From Polytrichum commune (lineage: Eukaryota > Streptophyta > Polytrichopsida > Polytrichales > Polytrichaceae): a DNA stretch of 60,000 nt. Both the position numbers and the translations under genes were made by a program. Below the pieces are notes generated by a model. The model was not told the origin of the DNA. It did no database searches and saw only the letters and a list, made by a program, of their open reading frames with translations. Location of the stretch: positions 28,088,001 to 28,148,000 of the forward strand of contig OX485809.1 of assembly GCA_950295325.1 (NCBI GenBank), in the 5' to 3' direction. Within the stretch, counting starts at the first letter, position 1, and every line of letters starts with the position of its first letter. This document shows, piece after piece, positions 35,301 to 47,197 of the stretch.

Positions 35301-36024
35301 GACGTCGTGTTGATAGCAGCTATCAGCAGGGGCAACCTGCACGCACACGACTTGGTGTCAAAGGGATGATTCCTGGTACATTTCACTTGTTGAATCTCCA
35401 GTTCAATTGTCTATCTTCAAGTAGAGACCTACTACCCAGACATCAAATTGTGCGTTCATACATTCATATGAACAGAGATAGAGATGCAAGCGTTAGAGAA
35501 CCCAGTTTGTGACTACAAGATGGATGTACGCAGGTTTTGAAGAAGGTATCAAAACTATGCGCCCAGGTGGCAAACGGCGGATGGTCATTCCTCCTGAACT
35601 TGGGCCCCCGGTAAGCAATGTAAAAGGTCTTCATTATGAGAAGATCGATGTGCATGTATGGAGATGTGGTTTCCTGAAATTTTGAGAGGTTGCTGATGCT
35701 GAAAGATTTTAAAAGAATAAAAATTCAATTACCTTGAACACAAAATTGAGAGACATTTTCAGAGGATGGTGCAGGAACTTGTCCTAAACAGTTATCATAT
35801 TTCATGTCACGATGAGTCGCCGAGCAATGGTCCATGCTGTTTTAAGGCTTTTGATTAGTTGAAATGGTCATTTCTGTTAACTTCCTTTTCTCTGCTATGC
35901 ACAGGTTGGACCGTCAACGTTCTTCAGTGCAAAGCAATTTGAAGTCTTTGATGTGGAACTTTTAGAAGTGAAGGATTGTGTTCGAAGAACTCTTGCATTC
36001 TACTCTGATGTGGTTTGTGAATAG
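32342..36024 (+). CDS. FKBP20-2: FKBP20-2-like thylakoid-lumen immunophilin, six exons
   Basis: Exons joined at GT-AG sites in consistent phase: 32342-32390, 33546-33875, 35030-35139, 35267-35375, 35534-35610, 35905-36024 (264 aa). Residues 1-60 are Ser/Ala/Arg-rich and fit a chloroplast transit peptide. SGRRELL at 63-69, a hydrophobic stretch to about 82 and a TASA cleavage-like site at 83-86 fit a twin-arginine thylakoid-lumen signal. Residues about 135-258 are the FKBP domain, with YIGYNENGRRVDSSY, GMIPGFEEGI, RMVIPPELGPP and FDVELLEV. The tail carries Cys250 and Cys263 (KDCVRRTLAFYSDVVCE), the pair known in Arabidopsis FKBP20-2, where it is redox-active and the protein supports photosystem II supercomplex accumulation. 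The FKBP12 Trp equivalent is Phe here, so isomerase activity may be weak. Exon 1 (49 nt) is inferred from MISSHRCLQ and phase; an alternative start at 33515 would lack it. Exons 2-6 are very secure. Confidence 0.92.
32600..33540 (+). repeat. Higher-order degenerate tandem repeat filling FKBP intron 1
   Basis: Two alternating blocks recur: GTGCATTGCCATTCCTTCTT followed by AAAGGGTCGATGTTCAA and CATCTCTCACCCAA (about 32836, 33098, 33383), and CATTCC.TC.TGGTTTT followed by CAAAAGGGTGGATG (about 33008, 33256, with the end block at 33484). The composite period is about 270 bp. The last block runs to the exon 2 acceptor, so apparent reading frames through here (for example from 33380) are repeat plus exon. 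Confidence 0.75.
33892..34880 (+). repeat. Repeated segments in FKBP intron 2
   Basis: GTTTGATATGGTGGGAATATG recurs at about 34095, 34525 and 34837. GAGGAATTG.ACCA.TTGAAGG followed by GCTTGTCCAG recurs at about 33969, 34190 and 34622. CATGAGGCATATCTT recurs at about 34327 and 34685. Three to four diverged copies of a 200-400-bp unit explain most of the 1.15-kb intron. Confidence 0.75.
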
Positions 36025-36416
36025 ATATTTTCCTCCTTACATTAATCATCAATTTACTGCTCACTTCCTCCTGAAATCAGATTATGACCTCTGCCTGTGA
36101 TCTATTTTTCTTTGGGTAGAATCAGAGTAGTCTTTATTGTGGGTAAATTGCAAACCACTTGGAAGAGTGGATCATATGATGTAAATCTGAATTTTGGAAA
36201 ATCAATGAAAGTGATCAGTTAAAGTTCGTAGGTTTAAAACCTTTGAGGACTCAATAGGGGGTTGTTTGCATTACTAACAAATTATGTCCTTCATTATGGA
36301 TAATACAAGTATAGGTCTCTGAACAGCAGAATTTGATCTATACTAATTATCTTCTAACTTTGGGTATCACCAATGTTGTGTTGCCACCAAATTCACTTGA
36401 ATTTACATTTGAGAAG

Positions 36417-37030
36417 TACACTAAATATCATATTTAGTGTCACCAAATTCTATTTGTCTTGCTCAATACTAATTGTAAACCGTTTGTGTAGTGTCACTAA
36501 CACTAATGATAAACCTAACATTGTCTGCCCTTACTTGTAATGTTCTTGGGCATCATAAATTTACAGTGTTGCAATTACTGTCTCTTGCTAAGAATTGTTC
36601 ATTCAAATTTGTAACATTCATGACAAAATTTCATACATGCAATGCTAGGATGCAGAATATACCAAACTAAAAATGGATGAACTAAAAGCAAGTTGGGATC
36701 AGTGATCGGGGAGATTTTTGGGCATAATCAGTTGAGATCCTAGTGTTTGCAAGTCCAACCGGTTACATGTTGACATCCTTCGGTTTTCCTTTATGAAATT
36801 GGGGTATATTTTATAAATTCCTCTAAAATTATCGGTAATTTTCCTGCAGTATTAATCTTCAACCAGTTATTTCTCAAACTCAACCAGTTCATCTGTAACC
36901 AACTGCCGGTTCTCCCCGATCATAGGTTGGGATGACAATATTTGTAAACTTATTCATAAAAAGTGTGATTAAAAAAGTTACCACAACTACATAAAATGCC
37001 ATATGATACTAAATACAATATTTAATGTAA
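36417..37030 (+). mobile_element. Family B MITE, full copy with nested insertion
   Basis: It starts TACACTAAATATCATATTTA and ends ATACTAAATACAATATTTAA. The interior TTCTATTTGTCTTGCTCAAT, GTTGCAATTACTGTC and GATGAACTAAAAG matches copies at 44957, 50031 and 52700. A hAT-type MITE has inserted at 36700-36925. Confidence 0.8.
36700..36925. mobile_element. hAT-type MITE, copy 2, nested, 8-bp target duplication
   Basis: Starts CAGTGATCGGGGAGA and ends TCTCCCCGATCATAG, near-perfect inverse ends. GTTGGGAT is duplicated exactly (36692-36699 and 36926-36933). Family B copies elsewhere read AAGTTGGGATGACA (50320) or AATTAGGATGACA (45247) without the insert, confirming the insertion point. Confidence 0.93.
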
Positions 37031-39132
37031 CTTGCAAGCTCCTTCTACAATACTAAAGCAAGATCTTTCTTCGGTGTAGGCTGGTTGATCATATAAGATA
37101 TTCTTGTAAGTCTCTCACAAGAAAGATCCTGCGGATTCAACTACCAAGTTTTGATGGAAGTGGAATAATTAATTTGTTCATTTGAAATTATGATGTTACT
37201 TATGATTAACAAAATTAGTAGAGTTTGTAGAGCAAAGCAAGAGATTAACATAAAAAAAAAAAGCATAAGGGTGGCACTAATTTTGACCTTTGTTGCATAA
37301 TGTGATTTGCTCAAAACACCATGCTGTTAGATACATATTTTGGACCATTTCAGTACCTTACCATGGATTTCCCTTGGTAAGCATATATTACCCTCTACTA
37401 AAATACACCCTTGGTCACTGCAGTAGCAGGAACGCATCCAAATGTAAATTCCACATATTTTAAAGCTAATTGTTTAGATACACACAAAAATCTGTTTAGA
37501 AAAAGCTATGAGGAAATGTACAGAGTAACTCAAAATTAACTTATAAAGTTTGTGACTTAAAAGTGAGCTACATCAGTTTCTCAATTACTGTAAACATAAG
37601 AATAGTTGTCGATGAGTTCTCTTCAATCACAAATATGCCCACACAACATCATCCCCTGTTCTTTGCAACTTTATATTGATTGAGCCCCACCAGTAGCTAC
37701 ATGTTAATCAAGTTACATTAGAAGAAATCAGAATGGTCAATTTGAAGACTACATGCAAGCATTACAGGCAGCCACTAGAGCCGCAGACTGCACCATTCTG
37801 AATTTGTTGTCCCTGCCATTACAGCTTTGCTGGACAAATATGTGCTCAACCAGAAGTGTCAGATACACGTCTTCTGAATATAACCATCTATTAGGTGTAC
37901 AAGAGAAATATGTGACTAATGATGTGGTAACTGTTTTACAACAGTATCAGCACACTGGAGTCTCATTTCTGTATAATCAAGAGAGCCTACTTGTGCCAGA
38001 AGGTGGGCTAAACTTACCGTTGATGAACCCATTACCTGACGGTTGTTTGTGAAAGGCAACAACTGAAAAAATAGAATTCAACTGAAGGCATGCTCAGTTT
38101 ATTGAAATTTCACATAACCAAGAGTACCATGACAACAAGCCCATGTGTCTGGGTTCACATAAACCAAATTTGGCACAACAGGTTGATCCCCAAGGGTTCA
38201 AGTTCCAACACTTAGTTTCATCATGCATGTATTAACATGGTGCTAGACCCACCAACCAACGCTCATCAAGACTTGACCACATGTTGTGCAGATTGAGGAG
38301 CTTAGTAAATAATCAGCATATTTTGCATGTTGAAATACATTATCCAACAGAAGACCCAGCTAGGATACAGCAGCACTTGCGCCAACTGAACTTGGAATAC
38401 AGTTTAAAAAAAAGGAATCAGCACTGCATGCAGACCCTAAGGAGAATATCCTAAAGTACATCTACCATATCCCCCATACGATAAACTTAATGTAATTCAT
38501 TAGTCATGTGGTCGAGGCTCTCTCCGATCAAGACCATAGACATTCCTTGCGCTTTCCAACCTCACATGTGACTGACTGACCTTTTCTTCCTTTCTTTCTT
38601 TCTTTCTTTCCATGCCGAATACTTGTCAAACATTGTGCCCTATACATATATGCATCATCCATCCACATTACCTTCAGAAATGTACTGTTTCATACACCAG
38701 ATGTTGAGGCCTCCACTGGTACAACGCTGGGGGAATTGTGTGTCATGTCACCGTAGACATCCAGACATTTACCTCAGTCTCATCTCAGCTGCAAAGGACC
38801 TGAACAGAAGGAATGAATGTGATATGTAACTCTTGCATGACTGTCTCTGACAAAAGATAGGCAGGTCTCCAATAACAAACAAATTGTGATTTTGGGTGGG
38901 TACTTTCAGGAGGTCTGTTGAAAAGGAAGAAAAATAACCAATAGATTCAGAATAGTAATTTGTGGGGGGTTTAGGGGTACGATCAGGGCACTGAGCTCCA
39001 GAAATCAAAAATCAACTTCCACTGTACTGAAGAAAGCTTCTGCAAACAAAGGCTACTACACACGGAAATCTAACCATAACGGCCATATTCACAAGATCAG
39101 CAGGGATGGAGAAGAGGAGCGACAGAAACGGA
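37031..39132. other. Convergent intergenic region between FKBP20-2 and elongin C
   Basis: No gene supported. A 99-codon frame at 37753-38052 shows no recognisable domain. A (TTTC)n run is at about 38587-38610. The portion near 39000 is presumably 3' UTR of the minus-strand elongin C gene. Confidence 0.45.
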
Positions 39133-40238
39133 TCAGGTGTGCAGATAGTTTGCAGCCATCATGAGCTCAAGGGTTATTTCTGGCTCAATATGAAACTCTG
39201 TCTCCTTGCCACTGCAATGCAAGATCACAAAAGAGGTATCCCTGTAAGTATCGTGCAAACAAAACGGAACACCAAACAGAATAAGAGAACACTCTCCCTG
39301 CAAACAAATTCATGTGATTTTCCGACTAACTACAAAAACACATCCAATCTGCAGTAATAAAACTTGCCATTCTCACAAGCCAAAGAATAAAAATCTTACA
39401 CAAAATCATCACACAATCCAATCCCAGTAAGAAACTGAGTAGGAAAATTTACCAACCTGGCATACTGCAATGACCAGTAAAAGTACTGGCACACTTTCTC
39501 AAGAATAGGTGTGCTGATCTCCGGGAACTTCACTTCTCCTAATTCAGTCTCCGTGAAACTCCCTGTTCACGATGACGGTGACAAACCACGATAAATTCCA
39601 CAGAAAACTGTTCAACTCGAAAACTCAAAAGGAAAACATAAACGACCTATATAACTTTTTCACCTAACCTACCCTGTCAAAACCCTAAATCCTTCGTTCT
39701 TTACTCGTTACATCACAAAGCTTACATTCCACAGCAAAACCTCCCAAACCCGAAGGAAGTACGGTTTGAAAGCTCGTATACGGATATATCGTTATTCTTC
39801 TCAAATCCTTTCTGTACGTGGTTCTCGATGTTAGGAGAGCCTATAAGCATTCTGTTGCGTGATATAGGATTCTGTTTCCGTGATACCAGCATGTGATGAG
39901 GTACAAAAGAGAAGAGACGATACCAATTCCTTCTCTACATGTGAAAGCAGAAACGATGGACATCCACATGACTTAAATTCGAGGCATGGGAGGAGAGAGA
40001 GAGCGAAAGAGAGAGAGGGATGCATCACAGAAATGCATCCCAGAAATGCATCACATAAAAGGAAGAGGTCTTTGGTCAGGCGGTAGGGAAAAGAGACGGA
40101 AAAAAGAAGTGCAAGAGTTACACTACCGGTAGACGTGAGCATATTTCGGAGGGTGTTGGACACCAGAGCCGCCTTTCGATCAATCACAAACTCAAATCCC
40201 TCCGCACTGATCAGCTTAACAGTATCTTCCTTCCTCAT
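39133..40238 (-). CDS. ELC: Elongin C, three exons
   Basis: Minus-strand exons 40238-40127, 39562-39457 and 39211-39133 join in phase at GT-AG sites to give 98 aa, close to the 96-residue Arabidopsis protein. It reads MRKEDTVKLISAEGFEFVID at the start, FPEISTPILEKVCQYFYW in the middle and ELMMAANYLHT at the end, a nearly invariant plant elongin C (SKP1/BTB-POZ fold) from end to end. In the family, elongin C binds elongin A and other BC-box proteins and acts in transcription elongation complexes and cullin-based ubiquitin ligases, in the nucleus and cytosol. I start at the ATG at 40238; an upstream in-frame GTG (40244) is not a plausible plant start. It is convergent with FKBP20-2. The pyrimidine-rich DNA up to about 40800 is probably its leader and promoter. 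Confidence 0.96.
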
Positions 40239-40900
40239 ATTCACTCTTCCTCCTCTTCCTCCTCACCTCCGTCCTGAAGATTCAGCTTCTCCCAATCGCC
40301 ACAAACTCCACCCCTGACCCTGACCACAACGAAAACCAAACCTTTCGTCACTCCGACAAGTTCCCAGTGCAAAAGACACCCGGTGTAACCACACCAAACC
40401 CTTTCCACGACAACCTACAATGCAGCTTGCTCCAAAACACAAATACACGAACAAAAAACGCCTAAAAAAGAAAAGAAAAAACAACAACAACAACAACCCC
40501 CCTTGCCCACCCTCACCGGAGCCAAAACGCCGCACCCCTAGCAACTTATGTATGTGCCTCACATGTCCAGTTTCTCTCACACATGCATGTATGCTCGTGA
40601 AAATTTGGGAGCTCCGTCCACACCCATCCGACTTCCGAATCACCAGGTCATGCAACACCCGGATTGCGGGAAGGAACAGAAGAACAGAGAAGCAAACAAA
40701 AGAAGAGATCACCGTTGTGAAGCGAATCGTTCACCGTGCGCGGACAGATTGAAGGAGACTGAGAGGAAGGTGCACAATTACACGATGCACAATTTAGTTA
40801 GCTAGAGCGGATGGAGTGAGGTGGGGGTCTGCGCAGAGGGATTCAGTGCGGCAGTGGCAAGCAAACACCGCAAATGCACCGTAAAAGAAAGCTTGCACTC
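40239..40900 (-). promoter_or_regulatory. Probable 5' leader and promoter region of elongin C
   Basis: On the minus strand this is G/A-rich near the ATG (GAGGAGGAAGAGGAGGAAG), with an (AAC)n run at about 40480-40496 on the plus strand. Composition is distinctly more GC-rich than the surrounding intergenic DNA. A 149-codon minus-strand frame (40263-40712) covers it but is low-complexity, so it is not called. Transcription start unknown. Confidence 0.4.
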
Positions 40901-40919
40901 TGCTTTTCCTTTGAATGTG

Positions 40920-43330
40920 GATGGATGCATGGCATGGGTCCCCATGACCATCCCCATACAGTTGAACCATGATCATCATGGTCCCCCATACCCGTCACCA
41001 CCATGTCCGCCGCATGTGTCTGAAATAACAGTGTCCGTATGCATACCCATACCCATACCCTTGCCCATGCCCATACTTGTGACCATGCCGTCTCGTCTGG
41101 ATTTACAGCTGCAGTCCCATTAGCCTTTAAAGAGCATAGAGGAGTCCATGGATCTTGATTATTACTTATTGGCTTCATGGACTTCAATTCAATTTCATTT
41201 CACTCCGTTTCATACACCCACAATCATGGTGGATATGGACCAACAAGTCCATACCCGTCATATATGTACATGTGGTATCCCCATCATGAAGAGATCATGC
41301 CTTACATGTGAAGTCTCTTAGAGTGAACCACATTTTCAAAGGCATCCATCCCATTATGGATATGGACCAACAAGTCCATATCCACCCTCTGTTTTTGTAC
41401 ATGTGTAGTTTCCATCATGAAGAGATTATGCCCTCCACTTAAGGTTTCTTAGGGTGAAATACACATCCAAACACATTCATCTCACTATGGATGTGGACCA
41501 TCAAATCCATATTCATCGTATATGTTTGCACATATGTAATTTCCATCGATTAGAATCATGCCTTACACCTAGCACTATTAGGGTGAAGCACACATTCAAA
41601 CACATCCATCTCACTCATAAAATGTTGTATCGTTGAATGGATTGCTTACCAAAGGTCTAAATGATTTGCCTAATCTCTTCACGGTAGAAACTACGTTAGA
41701 TAATGACCAAATAATGGATTGGGCTCATGACCACCCCACCCAATGGCCATTGTCTAGTACCTAATGTCCGCATGCATGCACTTGAGGATCCTCATGAGCA
41801 TATCCATACCCATACATATACCAATAACTTGTCATTCCATATCAATGGATGTCCATACCCATGAATTGTGGATATGACCTAGGCATATTCATATATGCCA
41901 TATTTGTATAGACAAACCCAATGTATGTTACACTATGCACTTGGATATGTCTAAATTTCACATAAACGTTCCATACATGTGTCAATCTTATATCAATATG
42001 ACAAATCTCATTATCTATGAACATGTCATAGATGTGGACCTTCTGTCATGGATGCATATGAATGGGTAGGTCTTAGTCATATGACCGTGACCCAAACAAT
42101 GTGTTATAGATGAGTATCTAGGCATTTGATTATGGTCAAAACACACCCAAAATGTGCCATGGGCGGTATTCATGTCTATGACTCTCTATATAGCCATAAC
42201 ATCCATGGGTATGAGAGCCATGATCGTGACCAAGACCATGCACATACAATTAGATGGATGACCTACGGCCATGGCTAGGAGCATGCATATCCATGACATG
42301 CTATGGGCGGGTGTATAAGATTATGACCATGTATACAACCATAATATCAGTGGAGACGTTGAAATCTAGAGTTTTGACCAATGTTGTACCGAAATATTTG
42401 TCTACCCTGATGTATGAGCATTGAAATGGTATGTGAGAACATACCCATATGGTGTGTTTAAATCGAATACTTTGCCAAAGAACATACCAACCAAGGTACA
42501 TTGCTTTGTGATACTTGAGTCCATAACAAACCTAGCATAGTATGTCCCAAAAATACTCATGTTGAAATCATTCCATGGAGAACATTGCCCAAGTAGGAGT
42601 ATTTAAGCTTTGACAACATATGATAAATAGGAAAAAAATGTCGCAGTGATCAAGTGCTCCTTCCAAGGGAGCAACATAAGTTGGATGTTGTGGGTAGGTG
42701 CATACAATATTGGATATTGTGATGAAGATGCAAGTGGGCATGATCACGTGAATCGATTTCGGATTGAGCAAAATGGTCAAGGTAATTAATTGAAATTCTG
42801 CAATACCCATACCTTGAGTAAGGTACATACTCTCCTAGTATATGATAACATAATCTTAATGCCATGCTTATATCCAGTCTTGTAAAAAACACATCAATAC
42901 TCATACCCTGCCTATACCATACTTGACTTTTGTAATGCAATGCCATTACCACACCCGTCCTGTAACTTTTGGAACTCTGCATACCAAAACCACCTTGGTA
43001 TATCATACTTGTGACACCAATACAACCTTGGGTTTGACCAAGACCCTGCACATATGATTGGAAATATGGCCCAAGAGCATACCATACATGGATGGGCGTT
43101 TGTCTTTATGAGCGTTACTAAGAGCATACATGCCCATGACATGCCATGGGTGGGTATCAAGGTCTAAGAGCATAGACAACCATAACATGAACGGGTGCGA
43201 GACCAAGACCATGCACATAATTGGCCTAATATGTCCATGGCCAATAGCATATAAACCCTCTCCACATGGATGGATGGGTATCTGGCCTACCGATGACATG
43301 CCATGGGCCATGGGCCATGATGAGGGTGAG
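40920..43330. repeat. CATACCCAT/ATGGGTATG word-rich tract
   Basis: About 2.4 kb is saturated with variants of CCATACCCATA, CCATGGGTATG, CATGACCATG and CATGCACATA on both strands (for example 40940-41090, 41800-41860, 42160-42310, 43100-43320). It contains a regular three-unit tandem (41222-41612) but is otherwise irregular. All frames here are repeat-derived. Confidence 0.65.
41222..41612 (+). repeat. Tandem repeat, three units of about 130 bp
   Basis: Each unit has GGATATGGACCAACAAGTCC (third unit diverged to GGATGTGGACCATCAAATCC), then CCATCATGAAGAGATTATGCC or a variant, and ends ACACATTCAAACACATCCAT. Units start at about 41222, 41350 and 41482. Confidence 0.85.
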
Positions 43331-43784
43331 GTAAGATGATAAGACTTGGGAGGTGGCATCCACTCACAAGCCATGCACCAAAAAGTTTTTAGTTACGAAG
43401 TTAGTGGGGAATCTAAGAATCAGAATATCAAAGGGGGTCTTGGATTATTGAAGGCTTTTTAGTTACCAAGTTAGTGGAGGGGAGAGGATAGGAATAAGAA
43501 TAAGGGGAGGGATCAAGGGGTCCTTCCTTGGGTCTCTCCATTATGCACAACGTTGCCACCACGACACATGACCCCTTGAATTTGACATGCTACAATTTGT
43601 CCCCAAGCCAAAAAGGAGATTGTTCATTAAAATAGTCGATAGGGTTTGGAATCTTGTCCCTTGCGACATATTTAAGCTCCGATGGTAAGTTAATTAAGCA
43701 ACTTCCGTCCATCGCTTTGATATGTAGAGTGAATCTTTGTCATGGTTTCCTCTTAAACTCCTAAAATTTGGTGCGACACTGGTT
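43331..43784. other. Intergenic, no gene seen
   Basis: No features recognised apart from a local duplication of TTTTTAGTTAC.AAGTTAGTGG (43384 and 43456). Confidence 0.4.
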
Positions 43785-44205
43785 TTCCCAATTAGTGAGA
43801 GTGGGCTAGTTAGAATATGTGTGGGAAATTAGTGAAGGTGATACTAAATTTCTTTACGCTATGAAATTAGTGTGACTAAAAGATGTGGGAAGCATTTGTC
43901 ATCTCAACACTGTTCACTTTCATTTCATGCACTAAAACCACTATTCTTGACAACACTGTACGCTTGAAAGTATGAGTGCTATTCACTAATGAGCATGTGT
44001 TTGCATTTAAATTGTTTTTCATCACTCTACAAGCACCTTAGAGCACCCACTGTTTTTCTTGAAATGCATGGTAAATGAGCATGTATTCATAAAATTGCAT
44101 GTGTCACTCAGAAAAATTTAGCCCTCACCAATTTTGTACTTACTAATATTAGGAATTAGTACTACACACACTAATTGGGATAGTTAGTGTAGTGAAGTGA
44201 TGGAT
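43785..44205 (+). repeat. Family C dispersed repeat, copy 2
   Basis: Left end TTTTCCCAATTAGTGAGAGT and right end ACACTAATTGGGATAGTTAG are inverse copies. Internal blocks match 8164-8590 in the same order. It looks like a MITE of about 420 bp, non-coding. Confidence 0.75.
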
Positions 44206-44950
44206 TATGGCATAGAACACATTTAGTGCCCTCCGGGCACAATAGTAAGAATAAGGAGAGGAACAAGGGATGTGTGGTGGGTGGTATATATGCCGATTCT
44301 TGGAACCTCAACGGGCATAAAGGGATCGAACTATTAACCTACAACTTGTGCCAAGGACTTCTTGTGCCGTAATAAATAGAAATTATGGGGGAATCTTGCA
44401 CTTTTACTGACATATAAACACATTCACGGGATCTTTTGAGGACACGACATTATTCAGATCCATAACAAGGTTTTGTGGGAATGGCAATAGTATTCCACGT
44501 CATATTCCTGGATATTTCCCACTTTCAGTCTAAATGTGGGGAACATCCAAGAATACTACTCTCAGTCCTACAAAACACTGTTATGGATGGCAAGAGGTCA
44601 CCTATTAACATATGCAATGGAATGAATATAGTTGATGTGTTTTTTCGGTTAAAAAACGAATTTGTTCATTACAATTTGTTGTACATATAGTAACGATTAC
44701 AGGGGGGGGGGGGTGAAGGGGGGAGATTTGTTTGCATTAAATTACTACACCCTTTACCGTTTGTTGAACACGCCAAGGAAGGATCATGGGGCAGCAGGCC
44801 TCCTTCTCTGGAGGGTCTCTTGAAATTTTAATGACTTCTATAAGAACTTAATAAAAAAACCTTGAAATTCTTGTTTAAGAGAAAGTTGTAGTTTAGTGGA
44901 ATGATGGGTTATGTTTATGAGTTCATGATGTTACAGCATATTATGTTCAA
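44206..44950. other. Intergenic, no gene seen
   Basis: A 12-bp G run is at 44702-44713. A 71-codon frame at 44475 has no recognised product. Confidence 0.4.
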
Positions 44951-44956
44951 TGGTGT

Positions 44957-45360
44957 CACTACACTGAATATTGTAATTAGTGTCACCAATTCTATTTGTC
45001 TTTCTCAATACTAATTGTGAACCGCCCGTGCAATGTCATCAACACTAAATGTAAACCTAACATTATTTGTCACTCCTTGTCTTAAAAAAAGGAACGAGCA
45101 TTATAGATTTATAAAGTTTTAATTATTGTCACTTCCTACGTGATATTTCATCCAAATTTCAATCATCCATGACAATATTTCATTACATAAATGTGAGGAT
45201 GCAGAATAAACCACACTGTGTTCAGCAGTGGATGAACTAAAAGTAAATTAGGATGACAATACTTGTAAACTTATTCATAAGAAGTGCCAATAGAAAAGTC
45301 ACCATGGTGACATAAACTACACTATATGACACTAGATTTAATTTCTACTCTTTAGTGTAG
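44957..45360 (+). mobile_element. Family B MITE, copy
   Basis: It begins ACTACACTGAATATTGTAAT and ends CTACTCTTTAGTGTAG. The interior matches 36417-37030 minus the nested hAT insert. About 404 bp, non-coding. Confidence 0.8.
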
Positions 45361-46304
45361 TATGCATGATTAGGGAGAGTATCGAGGGATAATGTTGGGC
45401 GGTCTTTGGTTATTGCATTCTCAACACAACACATAGAATTTAAAAGAAATTGGTTGTCTCTAGGTGAACATAACATTACTCAACTGATGAGTTGTGTTCA
45501 CATGTCTCGACTTCAAATTCAATACGAAGCAGTGGAATACTGCTCTCTGGAGTCTTTATTCTTGAATCTACTGTTGGACCTATGAACACGCTCATCAACT
45601 AAGTAATATTATGAAGAAATTGTCATGAGATAAAACCTCTTATGTGATATTGATTTCTACACTTCTAGTTTAGAAACAAACTTGGTGTGCAAATTGTTCA
45701 ACTAGGTTCTAAGTAAACCTAGAGTTGTGCATGATTGGCTATGTAACAATGAACTTGTATGCTATACGTGTAGTACTATCGGCATGCCCCCTTAATGTGG
45801 ATCACTTCTCTTGTTGACAACAAGGTTTAATTGCATGTACATTGTGTTATTTTTTTTTTCAAAAATACACTACTACAATGTTTTGGCCACAATGCTTCTC
45901 AAAGTGTGCATAAAATGAAGACTCTTTTACATTCTTGTGATTTTCTCATCCAAAATAATTTTGTCTTGAAATGTGCATCTATTGATGGCACAATCAACAC
46001 CCTCACAAGTAATATGATTTTAGACAAGTCTCGTCCATATATACTCAAACCCTAGTTGTTCTTAACAATGTAGGTATACACTTGAATGTTCACTAGAAAA
46101 TGAATTTCATAATACGATGGGCTATGGATATGTAATGCACTATTCCGAGTGCCTTTCATATGTAAGTAGCTATGGAGGACAAGAGCTTGAAGGGGTTCCG
46201 CAACCTCAATGCACACTAATATATGTGCACTCCATTTAAATCTTGTCTATGTCAATCACCCATTGAGGTTCGTTGATTGCAACTCATGACTAAATGGCGA
46301 ACTA
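45361..46304. other. Intergenic, no gene seen
   Basis: No coherent frame or repeat boundary was identified. Confidence 0.4.
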
Positions 46305-46660
46305 AGGTAGATGGGTCTTAAGTGGCTCGTTTTCTTCATTGGACCCTTATAAAAGATTGGTATGTGGTACAATGAGGATCAAAGAGCAAACATCATTAAG
46401 ACACATGCTTGGAAGAGATTGGATTGTGTCTTCAAATATTCATAACTATCCTACACTCAATATCAAGCACAATTGGGAGGACCTATGTACCCAATTAAGA
46501 ACTTAACAAACATGCACTTATGATTGCCATGACTAAATAAGGGGAGGTTCGATTTTCAATGCGGGTTTTGCATACGTTTCATTGTAGATTTGATAATGTA
46601 ACACAAGTTTTGTTGTGTAAATCTAATCGGTAGAAGTTGGAGTACATGAAAAATGGACCC
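46305..46660 (+). repeat. Family R dispersed repeat, copy 2 (uninterrupted)
   Basis: Collinear with 16098-16401 plus 17098-17140. TTTGTTGTGTAAATCTAATC at about 46611 is the empty site for the 690-bp insertion present in copy 1. Confidence 0.75.
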
Positions 46661-47197
46661 AAATGACACCCGCATACCTTTAGTTACGCACTTCGGTTGC
46701 CAAACTATCTAGAAACTGCACTTAAATATCATGAATTGGCAAAATCAAACATATTTATGTATACATTTTCTTGTCAAGTGTTCCAATGGTGGTTCAAATG
46801 GACGAGTTTTTCTTCTTCTTCTTCTAGTGTGCATGTGCATGATGTTGTTGCAAAGAGGATGTTGTAAAATATGATGCACATGGCGCTTTCAAGTTGGGAA
46901 AGAGGGATTGAATTGGTACTTTCACAAACCTTAAGACACCCCGTGTCATGAAATTGACATTTTAGAGCTTGTGGTGTTTTAGGTTTAGTTTCCATGTGAG
47001 CTGCTCGCCCACCAGATTCTAGCGGGCGAGCAACCCATGGAAACAACCCTTAGTAGCCTAGCATTTTTCAAAATCTTAGCCCTTGTGAGTTTATTATAAT
47101 CTATGAATGTTTTGAGAAGTAGAAACAATATTTCCTTGATTGTGTCTCTTATTTGGACTAATGTACACTAGGGACACTATGGTGTGTGTGTGCTTGG
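46661..47197. other. Intergenic, no gene seen
   Basis: A 90-codon minus frame (47046-46774) includes a Glu run from a CTT repeat and is not convincing. Confidence 0.4.

Noticed and set aside
37753-38052. 99-codon frame downstream of FKBP20-2
   Set aside because: No recognisable domain, no neighbouring exons, and it lies in intergenic DNA near the end of the convergent gene.
40239-40244. GTG start giving elongin C two extra residues
   Set aside because: Plant elongin C begins at the following ATG; GTG initiation is not expected.
40263-40712. 149-codon minus-strand frame upstream of elongin C
   Set aside because: Low-complexity translation of the leader/promoter and the AAC repeat; no domain.
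41224-41612. CRISPR-like array impression from the 130-bp tandem
   Set aside because: The units are contiguous diverged tandems with no spacers, in a plant nuclear genome.
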